Counted from the first letter of the stretch, positions 1-4,038 are shown. The stretch: DNA of 7,577 bases from CAYHBS01 sp964360995 (GCA_964360995.1 CAYHYZ010000026.1:1-7577); one strand, 5' to 3'. The notes: generated by a model not told the origin, from the letters alone. Numbers and translations: made by a program.

Positions 1-4
1 AGAT

Positions 5-175
5 ATGATACACAATGGAGGTGGCGATGCCGTTTATGGTGTTGGGCTTGTGGGTGCGGCGGTATTTTATATCAAAACCGCATCAAGTTTTGGCGCGGGC
101 GTAATCGGAGTGTTGAAAGCAATCGTGTGGCCCGCGTTTATGGTGTATGAACTGTTGAAGTATTTGCAGATGTAA
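5..175 (+). CDS. small membrane protein, 56 aa
   Basis: An ATG at 5 opens a 56-residue frame ending in TAA at 173-175. The frame is also open upstream to the window edge, so the true start could be earlier. The protein starts MIHNGGGDAVYGVGLVGAAV, followed by a second hydrophobic stretch (GVLKAIVWPAFMVYELL), so one or two membrane helices are likely. From memory, short proteins with this YG-G-x-G-A / KAxVWPAF-VYE-L pattern are common in Parcubacteria-type genomes and have no known function; I could not check this. It is convergent with the YdeI-like gene, whose stop is only 8 nt away, and no terminator hairpin is visible between them. The coding call is fairly sure; the function is unknown. 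Confidence 0.72.
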   Translation: MIHNGGGDAVYGVGLVGAAVFYIKTASSFGAGVIGVLKAIVWPAFMVYELLKYLQM

Positions 176-183
176 TAGATATT

Positions 184-435
184 TTATCGATGCGGGCAGC
201 CGGCCCAACAGCACGGTCTGCGGGTTCCTTTCCGCATTTTATCGAGACCAACACTGATGCGTCGTTCTCGAGTTTCAGCTTTCTTCGCCGACGTTACCCA
301 ACAAATCCACTCATTGCGCGCGAGCGGTGTAATATCTGACCACACATTTTTTACCTTCGCGTCAGTTTCGATTGCCTTACGAAAATCATCGGGTATAGTA
401 TGCGGAATTTTTTCGGAGTGTTTTTTCGCTGACAT
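184..435 (-). CDS. YdeI/OmpD-associated (OmdA-like) short protein, 83 aa
   Basis: The 83-residue protein reads IPDDFRKAIETDAKVKNVW, then a W-x-x-W segment (NEWICWVTSAKKAETRERR), and ends RRPCCWAGCPHR. The layout of a small helical unit (IPxDF...A...F/W), an invariant-looking W, the AKKxETRxRRI block and K-LDKMRKG matches the C-terminal part of the YdeI/OmpD-associated (bacteriocin-protection, OmdA) family. The N-terminal part of longer family members is missing, so this is a stand-alone short form. The role in the cell is unclear, and the 'bacteriocin protection' name comes from distant homologues. The Cys-rich tail CCWxGCPHR could bind metal (inference). Its start lies 11 nt after the stop of the upstream membrane protein with no visible Shine-Dalgarno sequence, which suggests co-transcription. 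Confidence 0.78.
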   Translation of the reverse strand: MSAKKHSEKIPHTIPDDFRKAIETDAKVKNVWSDITPLARNEWICWVTSAKKAETRERRISVGLDKMRKGTRRPCCWAGCPHR

Positions 436-446
436 AATTGATCTAT

Positions 447-614
447 TTATGCAGTATTGTTCTTCGTTCTCTTAATGATTCCTGCAATGCCTGTAATGAC
501 GAGCGCAAGGCCTAGTAATTGACCGCCCGGGCTATCATCATATCCGCCATATACAAACAGAAAGATTCCGAATAGTATCGCAAGTATATATACGGTTATT
601 CTTGAAATATGCAT
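447..614 (-). CDS. small two-helix membrane protein, 55 aa
   Basis: ATG at 614-612 and TAA at 449-447 give 55 residues beginning MHISRITVYILAILFGIFLF. A first hydrophobic helix (about 5-22) is followed by a polar loop GGYDDSPGG, a second hydrophobic helix (about 32-46, LLGLALVITGIAGII) and a basic tail KRTKNN. The basic-helix-loop-helix-basic design and clean codon use support a real gene despite its length. No Shine-Dalgarno sequence is visible. It ends 11 nt before the YdeI-like gene on the same strand, so the two probably share a transcript. The family is not recognised; the protein is likely in the cytoplasmic membrane with both ends inside. Confidence 0.62.
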   Translation of the reverse strand: MHISRITVYILAILFGIFLFVYGGYDDSPGGQLLGLALVITGIAGIIKRTKNNTA

Positions 615-662
615 TTATTATCTACAACGATACACTCGCTGTTTTAGTCATGATGTCACACT

Positions 663-1361
663 TCAATACTCATCCGGTATCGACGTTGTTGCGGACCCTA
701 CTTCGTACGTTCCCCATATGCGATTCGATCGCTTTTCAAATTCAGCTTGAGCGGCTGGGAGTTTTGCAAGCAGGATATCCGGCAGCAGCTTTCGTACTTG
801 ATCAAGCACCTCAGGGGCAATCCCCTGCATGCTCCAGGCAAATCCCTCCGCATACATTGCGGCCATATTTTCATCAGCTGGCATTGGGAATTCCTTCCCC
901 TCGCGAAGAGTCGGGGTAATTTCAGCTTCTTCAAATGCTAAGTGCTGATCAAGAAGCGATTTCAATTCATTGAGCACTTTTTCAGCGCGTTCTGGACGCT
1001 CAAGATCAGCAAACGCAGCATCTCCCTTTTCGAGTATGGGATCAATGAGATGATGTTGCTCGGTGAGTTTTTCAAGTGCGCCCGAAAGATTAGGATACTT
1101 CGATTTAATATCCGGAAATATATGCGCGTCTTCCATCATATGATGCCCATGCAGTGCCTGACGATAGCTTTTCATCCACTCGTTACGGACTGCTTCTGCG
1201 CGCGAAGTATCACCTGCTATTATTTGTTCTACCGCTATGATGAATCTCGTTATGTCACGGCGAAACGCGTGGTGCGACATCAGGAGCATAGTAGCCATTG
1301 AGGCAGTCCCGTCGTCGTTTAATAGATTCGGTGGTTTGGGTGTAGTGGGGTTAATATGCAT
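663..1361 (-). CDS. hemerythrin HHE cation-binding domain protein, 232 aa
   Basis: This is a four-helix hemerythrin/HHE-type protein that would bind a di-iron (or other metal) centre for oxygen, NO or redox sensing, or for iron handling. Visible ligand candidates, numbered from the 1361 start, are H30-H31 in SHHAFRRD, H71/H73-H74 and E77 in LHGHHMMED, H80, H103-H104 in EQHHLID, and H140 with E144-E145 in DQHLAFEEAE. The spacing matches the HHE family. After the domain there is a helical C-terminal region of about 70 residues. The ATG at 1361 is preferred over an in-frame ATG 33 nt upstream, because the upstream one lies inside the promoter and because a related N-terminus (PPNLLNDDGT) recurs in the mini-ORF at 2535-2600, which begins at a comparable point. 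No Shine-Dalgarno sequence is present; the start appears leaderless. The protein is cytoplasmic, with no signal peptide. Confidence 0.9.
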   Translation of the reverse strand: MHINPTTPKPPNLLNDDGTASMATMLLMSHHAFRRDITRFIIAVEQIIAGDTSRAEAVRNEWMKSYRQALHGHHMMEDAHIFPDIKSKYPNLSGALEKLTEQHHLIDPILEKGDAAFADLERPERAEKVLNELKSLLDQHLAFEEAEITPTLREGKEFPMPADENMAAMYAEGFAWSMQGIAPEVLDQVRKLLPDILLAKLPAAQAEFEKRSNRIWGTYEVGSATTSIPDEY

Positions 1362-1368
1362 AAATATG

Positions 1369-1397
1369 ATTATATAGAATCCGTCAATAAACATAAA
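1369..1397 (-). promoter_or_regulatory. promoter of the hemerythrin gene, leaderless start
   Basis: A consensus -10 box TATAAT (1374-1369) lies 7 nt before the ATG at 1361, so transcription would begin at or next to the start codon. The -35 at 17 nt spacing is weak (TTTATG, 1397-1392). The closely spaced TTGACG is only 7 nt from the -10 and cannot be the -35 of this box. Confidence 0.5.
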
Positions 1398-1436
1398 CAG
1401 AAACCGCTCGCTGGAAGCAAGGGCTTCTGCGAGCGG
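1398..1436 (-). terminator. intrinsic terminator after the P-loop NTPase gene
   Basis: On the minus strand CCGCTCGC pairs with GCGAGCGG (8 bp), with an inner GAAGC/GCTTC pairing, followed by the U-rich tail TTTCTGTTT. It starts 6 nt after the NTPase stop codon and separates that gene from the hemerythrin promoter. Confidence 0.8.
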
Positions 1437-1441
1437 ATATA

Positions 1442-2005
1442 TTACTCAATCACTTTCATTACTCGTAGTTGCTTTAAGACCTGCTTGGTTCTTGTTGCGA
1501 CATTTCCCCTTACAAGTAAGAGGCGTTCTGGCCAGAAGTGTTCTACAAAAGACCTACTAAGGTGGTGCCTTTTTCTTGCTCTTTCCTCATCACCAGATCG
1601 CACTTGATCGATTTTGTAAGTTATTTCCAAGGGGTTTCCCGCCATCACAATGAGATGGTAACGGTCCTGGATCTCGAGTGACATCCTGAAGAGCTCACGA
1701 ACTGCAAGTAGGTCCCTCGGCGCTTCAATATAGAGACGAGCGTGCGTGTAGTATTGAAAAAGTGGAGCATCGGTAACAAAGCCATCTGCTGCGGCCGAAC
1801 GCAGTTCTTCTCTTTCCTGTTGCCTCCAAAGATAGAGGCGCTCAAAAGTAGTTCTGCATTGGCCGAACTCCCGCTTTAGTTTTCGCCCCTCTTCGGTAAC
1901 GAGGTCAAAATCGTATCCAAGTTCTTTAAGCCGAGCAAATAACGATGCCGCAAGAGTGGATTTTCCAGTGCATGGTCCACCCGCAATAGCGATGTTTGTT
2001 TTCAT
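1442..2005 (-). CDS. P-loop NTPase of the AAA_28 / NadR-like type, 187 aa
   Basis: The N-terminus MKTNIAIAGGPCTGKST carries a Walker A motif (GGPCTGKS, residues 9-16) directly after a hydrophobic beta strand. Next come a helix (LAASLFARLKELG), a second strand with LVTEEGRKLK, and a Walker-B-like GFVTDAPLFQYY, in which the Asp follows a strand. The C-terminal half has the RSGDEERARKR block, typical of small kinase-like P-loop proteins. This is the organisation of the AAA_28 / NadR-kinase-like ATPase domain, which may phosphorylate a nucleoside or small molecule; the substrate cannot be told. The start at 2005 is chosen because GGGAGG lies 5 nt before it; the longer frame would run upstream through the -35/-10 region. 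The gene has its own promoter and terminator, so it is monocistronic. Cytoplasmic. Confidence 0.82.
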   Translation of the reverse strand: MKTNIAIAGGPCTGKSTLAASLFARLKELGYDFDLVTEEGRKLKREFGQCRTTFERLYLWRQQEREELRSAAADGFVTDAPLFQYYTHARLYIEAPRDLLAVRELFRMSLEIQDRYHLIVMAGNPLEITYKIDQVRSGDEERARKRHHLSRSFVEHFWPERLLLVRGNVATRTKQVLKQLRVMKVIE

Positions 2006-2025
2006 GAGAACCTCCCTCTGACACA

Positions 2026-2053
2026 ACATTACTCTGTCGAAAAAGTAAGTCAA
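2026..2053 (-). promoter_or_regulatory. promoter of the P-loop NTPase gene
   Basis: -35 TTGACT (2053-2048), 16-nt spacer, -10 TAATGT (2031-2026), then a leader of about 15 nt holding the Shine-Dalgarno GGGAGG (2016-2011) before the ATG at 2005. Confidence 0.6.
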
Positions 2054-2134
2054 ATAAAAGACAGCTTTGTAAATCAATTGTTTTTCTGTCCAAAGATATA
2101 CTACGTGCTCGGGCGATACCCTAGAAGTGACTTT

Positions 2135-2160
2135 AAAGAAGGCACCTTCGTGCCTTCTTT
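2135..2160. terminator. perfect 11-bp hairpin with A/T flanks, probable two-way terminator
   Basis: AAAGAAGGCAC, loop CTTC, then GTGCCTTCTTT: an uninterrupted 11-bp stem whose ends give a T-run on either strand. It lies about 50 nt beyond another hairpin (2211-2237), with no gene between them. Confidence 0.65.
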
Positions 2161-2210
2161 GCCTTAAACTTCGAGTTCGTATCTAGTTTCTTTGCTCCGC
2201 GGATATGAAG

Positions 2211-2237
2211 AAGCTCGATGGCGTCGCCATCGAGCTT
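2211..2237 (-). terminator. terminator hairpin after the small Cys-rich gene
   Basis: AAGCTCGATGGCG and its exact reverse complement (13 bp) are separated by one base. It sits 15 nt beyond the stop at 2253 and is followed on the minus strand by a pyrimidine-rich CTTCTTC tail. The T-run is poor, so termination strength is uncertain. Confidence 0.6.
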
Positions 2238-2252
2238 TTACTGCTATCTATA

Positions 2253-2450
2253 TTATTTACTTTCGTTGATGACAGGACATAGCTCGGAAAGTGCTCCCCA
2301 GCCGCCAGGGACTTGGTCAGTTGCCCCACACTTCATACAAACAAAATCGTACGTCGATGCGTCCCACGAAAACCGCGTTTCATGACTTGGATGCTTCCCT
2401 CGGTTCAACGCTATTTCATGTTCGGCTGCATCGCATTTTTCATCTATCAT
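2253..2450 (-). CDS. small Cys/His-containing protein, 65 aa, unknown
   Basis: The start at 2450 is fixed by a very strong Shine-Dalgarno sequence GAGGAGGGG (2465-2457) 6 nt before the ATG. A longer in-frame extension to 2513 has no such signal. The 65-residue product begins MIDEKCDAAEHEIALNRGKH and contains CMKCGATD with a further Cys near the end (ELCPV). The CxxC, the spare Cys and the His residues suggest a small zinc-binding fold (inference), but a standard second CxxC is missing. The family is not recognised. It follows the mini-ORF 2535-2600 by about 85 nt and is probably transcribed from the same promoter. Confidence 0.7.
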   Translation of the reverse strand: MIDEKCDAAEHEIALNRGKHPSHETRFSWDASTYDFVCMKCGATDQVPGGWGALSELCPVINESK

Positions 2451-2534
2451 GATATTCCCCTCCTCAAAGGACTCCCTAAGTTCATTTCTATCACGAAAGA
2501 TGCGCCTAATCAATTTGGGGCCAGTCTCTAGATT

Positions 2535-2600
2535 TTAGAGGGAGGTGCCGTCGTCATTTAGCAGGTTAGGAGGTTGAAGAATGGATAATTCTGTATTCAT
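2535..2600 (-). pseudogene. 21-codon mini-ORF matching the hemerythrin N-terminus (gene remnant or leader peptide)
   Basis: ATG at 2600, TAA at 2537-2535. It encodes a 21-residue peptide containing PPNLLNDDGT, the same ten residues found near the start of the hemerythrin protein at 663-1361, at nearly the same distance from the Met. The DNA of the two copies differs at many third positions, so the copy is old or kept at the protein level. After GT the similarity ends and a stop follows. It has a well-formed leaderless promoter. Either it is the surviving 5' tip of a lost HHE paralogue, or it is a short leader peptide translated ahead of the Cys-rich gene. Confidence 0.5.
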
Positions 2601-2606
2601 GGTACA

Positions 2607-2635
2607 AGTATATAAAAATACGAAATATGGCACAA
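2607..2635 (-). promoter_or_regulatory. promoter of mini-ORF and Cys-rich gene, leaderless
   Basis: -35 TTGTGC (2635-2630), exact 17-nt spacer, -10 TATACT (2612-2607), and the ATG of the mini-ORF 6 nt later. The -35 lies next to the T-run of the upstream gene's terminator. Confidence 0.6.
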
Positions 2636-2668
2636 AATAAAAACCGCCCAACCAAAGCCAGGCGGCTT
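2636..2668 (-). terminator. intrinsic terminator of the 112-aa gene
   Basis: On the minus strand AAGCCGCC pairs with GGCGGTTT (8 bp with one G-U), followed by TTTTTATTTT. It lies about 20 nt after the stop at 2688. Confidence 0.8.
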
Positions 2669-2687
2669 TCGGTAGAGCGGTAAACGG

Positions 2688-3026
2688 TTAGAGAACTCCT
2701 TCCACGACATGTATTTGGAGACCAAATGTGGAGATGGAGTAGCCCGTCGCCACTGTTGGGAGCATATCCTTCGGCAGGTTGTACTTTCGGATTCGGAATG
2801 GCAGTTTGTACTTGACGAAAGTACGATTCACCTGCATCACGCGACTCCATGCACCCTCACACGCGCTGTCTGCATTTGCTGTGCCGTCGCCTGCAAACAG
2901 TGCTCCAATGAGAATCCGACCAGCACCTCTCCACGGAAGACCACAGATTCTTCCCCAATCACATGGAGTGGGAGATGCAACTTCTGTTACTACGCGCTCC
3001 TGCTTCTTGCGAAGTTTTTTTTGCAT
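2688..3026 (-). CDS. unrecognised basic protein, 112 aa
   Basis: The gene is complete: promoter at 3083-3056, Shine-Dalgarno GGGAGG (3040-3035) 8 nt before the ATG at 3026, stop TAA at 2690-2688 and a terminator after it. The product opens with a very basic segment (MQKKLRKKQERVVTEV). A central Cys/Trp part follows with CDWGRICGLPWRG and AGDGTANADSACEGAWSRVM, then a C-terminal half rich in beta-type residues (VNRTFVKYKLPFRIRKY, STFGLQIHVVEGVL). No membrane helix and no signal peptide are seen. Three Cys residues and the GDGTANAD loop are the most distinctive points. I cannot assign a family or a function. The well-made expression signals say it is a real, separately expressed gene. Confidence 0.7.
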   Translation of the reverse strand: MQKKLRKKQERVVTEVASPTPCDWGRICGLPWRGAGRILIGALFAGDGTANADSACEGAWSRVMQVNRTFVKYKLPFRIRKYNLPKDMLPTVATGYSISTFGLQIHVVEGVL

Positions 3027-3055
3027 TCAGCTTTCCTCCCTGAAAATCTAAAATA

Positions 3056-3083
3056 ACAATATCACATAACTAATTTCAGTCAA
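3056..3083 (-). promoter_or_regulatory. promoter of the 112-aa gene
   Basis: -35 TTGACT (3083-3078), 16-nt spacer, -10 TATTGT (3061-3056), about 30 nt before the ATG at 3026. The -35 directly follows a fragment (ACCCGCGGAGC) resembling the 3' tail of the tRNA-Asn gene. Confidence 0.6.
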
Positions 3084-3171
3084 CAACCGGCTCCGCGGGT
3101 AACCGGCAATGTGCTTTGTTGCCCACGGGCTACGCTCGAAAACATTTGAGCAAGCTCAATGTTTTACTCAC

Positions 3172-3192
3172 TTGCTCCGCGGGTAGGATTCG
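3172..3192 (-). repeat. 21-nt direct repeat, copy of the tRNA-Asn 3' end
   Basis: The plus-strand sequence from TTGCTCCGCGGGTAGG through ATTCG is identical to 3373-3393, which holds the acceptor 3' strand and part of the T arm of tRNA-Asn. The two copies start 201 nt apart. Beyond position 3192 they diverge, so this copy lacks the rest of the tRNA. Confidence 0.85.
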
Positions 3193-3333
3193 GTCACGAG
3201 TTACTAAGCTCATCAGTTGCTTCGCGCCTTCTTCGCAAGTACTCTCGACCCCGTCTCGCGTCACTTCGCGACATGCTCCGACCTTCGAATCCTAACGAAC
3301 ACAAAATTATTTGTGCTCTCCTCGCGCAATCAT

Positions 3334-3373
3334 ATAACAATACAGCGCAGCATATGCTGCGCTGTATTGTTAT
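3334..3373. terminator. perfect 40-nt palindrome directly downstream of tRNA-Asn
   Basis: Two 20-nt arms are centred on CATATG (3351-3356) with no mismatch and no unpaired spacer. The outer part is A/T-rich (ATAACAATA / TATTGTTAT) and the inner part is CAGCGCAGC/GCTGCGCTG. It begins 3 nt after the mature tRNA 3' end, so a terminator or a 3'-processing hairpin is the simplest reading. The lack of a long U-run and the perfect symmetry also allow a protein-binding site. Confidence 0.6.
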
Positions 3374-3393
3374 TGCTCCGCGGGTAGGATTCG
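3373..3393 (-). repeat. 21-nt direct repeat, copy within the real tRNA-Asn 3' end
   Basis: This is the functional partner of 3172-3192. It covers the acceptor 3' strand, the discriminator base (3376) and half of the T arm, plus 3 nt beyond the tRNA. Confidence 0.85.
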
Positions 3394-3413
3394 AACCTAC
3401 GACCAATCGATTA

Positions 3414-3958
3414 CACGTATCCTGCAATTTCTTGCGGGGGTGGACTATATCATCATCCTATAAGGATGGGAGGCGCTTCCGATCCGTTTCGCAACGGACA
3501 GTACTCTCTTTCGAGATAGTCTCTGAACCTTCCTCATAACATGAGGCTTGGCTGCTGATTACCCTTCAACAGTGTTGGGAGGGCTTCCAGCAATTCACCT
3601 TCTTTTCATCCCAGTGTTACCACGTGGGAGCTGCGTAATACCGTCGTGCACTTCCATGTGACAATTTGCACAAAGGAGAATACATTTTTTAAGTTCCTTT
3701 TTTGTCCGCTCCCATGATCTTGTGACCCCCTGCATCGAAAGACCGAAGTCTTTTTTCTTTGGGTCGACATGATGAAATGAAAGCGATCTCGAACTTTTGC
3801 TGTATCCACAAATTGCACATTTGCCACCGCCATACTCAAGCGCCATTGCTCGCAATTTTTTCCTTCGAGCACTTACAGCTTTCTTGATGTATTCTGCACG
3901 ATCGGCATAGGTTCGCGATTCTGGCATAACTAAGCTTAGTATACCAATTCGCTGTGCC
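3414..3958 (-). mobile_element. group I self-splicing intron, 545 nt, with HNH endonuclease gene
   Basis: The intron follows U3959 of the 5' exon and ends at G3414, the usual last base. The conserved core is readable on the minus strand. P4 5' strand is AATTGCTGG, P5 is CCCT/AGGG, and P4 3' strand is AATCAGCAGCCAAGCC. P6 is extended by CCTCAT-GTT-ATGAGG. The P7 5' strand (CAGAGACTAT) pairs with the 3' strand ATATAGTCC. P8 is ATCCT-TAT-AGGAT. A P9 hairpin GCAA-GAAA-TTGC precedes the 3' end. Two extra hairpins follow the first P7 strand (TCTC-GAAA-GAGA and TCCGT...ACGGA), as in subgroup IA introns. A 5-bp P3 (TGGGA with TCCCA) fits. The guide GCAG (3634-3631) pairs with exon CUGU, with the expected U-G at the splice site. 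Confidence 0.92.
3595..3927 (-). CDS. intron-encoded HNH homing endonuclease, 110 aa
   Basis: This protein would cut intron-free tRNA-Asn alleles so that the intron is copied in by repair (homing). From ATG 3927 the N-terminal basic helix region (YADRAEYIKKAVSARRKKLR) precedes an HNH/zinc-finger nuclease domain. The Zn-binding pairs are C37-C40 (CAICGY) and C86-C89 (CANCH). The beta-beta-alpha metal site is formed from H52-H53 (SFHHVDP), N88 and H90/H94 (CHMEVH). About 110 residues is usual for stand-alone intron HNH proteins. An in-frame GTG at 3960 lies in the 5' exon and is an unlikely start. There is no Shine-Dalgarno sequence. The last 12 or so codons overlap the intron's guide, P2 and P3 5' strand, and the TGA stop abuts P4. 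Confidence 0.9.
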   Translation of the reverse strand: MPESRTYADRAEYIKKAVSARRKKLRAMALEYGGGKCAICGYSKSSRSLSFHHVDPKKKDFGLSMQGVTRSWERTKKELKKCILLCANCHMEVHDGITQLPRGNTGMKRR

Positions 3959-3966
3959 ACAGTCGA
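3938..3966 (-). promoter_or_regulatory. possible promoter for the HNH gene, starting inside the tRNA 5' exon
   Basis: -35-like TCGACT (3966-3961, in the anticodon stem), 17-nt spacer and -10 TATACT (3943-3938), then 10 nt to the HNH ATG at 3927. The -35 matches consensus at 4 of 6 positions. This would let the endonuclease be made from a short-leader mRNA separate from the tRNA precursor. It may also be chance. Confidence 0.3.
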
Positions 3967-4026
3967 CTGCTCTACCGCTGAGCTACCGCGGAATGATTCT
4001 CATCAGTAATCTCGCCAGCGGGCGGA

Positions 4027-4038
4027 CTACCGCGGAAT
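4027..4038 (-). repeat. 12-nt copy of the tRNA-Asn 5' end
   Basis: CTACCGCGGAAT (plus strand) is identical to 3983-3994, which spans the 5' acceptor strand of tRNA-Asn plus 2 nt upstream. The copy lies 44 nt upstream of the real 5' end, in the leader of the tRNA transcript, and the following bases differ. Confidence 0.6.

Larger units (their letters stand above)
3085..3375. other. gene-free, hairpin-rich spacer with tRNA-tail fragments
   Basis: No credible gene. The stretch holds GCTCCGCGGGTAA at 3090-3102 and a hairpin at 3139-3165 (AAAACATT...AATGTTTT type, one bulge). It also holds a 21-nt copy of the tRNA-Asn 3' end (3172-3192), an inverted TTCGAATCCTA T-arm fragment (3284-3294), a small hairpin CACAAA/TTTGTG (3300-3315) and the 40-nt palindrome 3334-3373. 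TAGGATTCG (3184-3192) and CGAATCCTA (3286-3294) form an inverted repeat around about 90 nt of GC-rich sequence that can fold. Translated frames here give only tRNA-antisense peptides. Confidence 0.6.
3376..3992 (-). tRNA. tRNA-Asn(GUU), split by a group I intron in the anticodon
   Basis: The 5' exon (3992-3959, 34 nt) has acceptor TCCGCGG, D arm GCTC-AGCGGTA-GAGC, anticodon stem GTCGA and loop start CTGT. The 3' exon (3413-3376) has TAA, stem TCGAT, a 5-nt variable loop, T arm GTAGG-TTCGAAT-CCTAC, acceptor CCGCGGA and discriminator G. Joining T3959 to T3413 gives loop CTGTTAA, anticodon GTT, and a complete 72-nt cloverleaf with all stems paired (one G-U at the base of the anticodon stem). CCA is not encoded (CAA follows), so it must be added by the nucleotidyltransferase. 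The break lies between canonical positions 35 and 36, so splicing is required to make the anticodon. Confidence 0.95.

Noticed and set aside
1366..1388. TTGACG as the -35 of the hemerythrin promoter
   Set aside because: It is only 7 nt from TATAAT, too close for a sigma70 promoter.
3172..3393. attL/attR-like pair of an integrated element
   Set aside because: The repeats are tRNA 3' ends as at many integration sites, but only about 180 nt lies between them and there is no integrase. Kept as a repeat, not called as an element.
3194..3427. 77-aa minus-strand frame across the tRNA 3' exon (VGSNPTRGAI)
   Set aside because: It is translated tRNA and repeat sequence with no start signal; the region is RNA gene plus structured spacer.
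3159..3539. 126-aa plus-strand frame containing RVGFGHELL and RVGFEPTTNRL
   Set aside because: It runs antisense through the tRNA-Asn 3' exon and the intron core. The GFEPTTNRL-type peptide is the usual product of translating a tRNA T arm backwards, so it is not a gene.
3928..3960. GTG at 3960 as the start of the HNH gene
   Set aside because: The GTG begins in the 5' exon at the splice site and would add 11 residues not expected for the family; ATG 3927 fits the usual N-terminus better.
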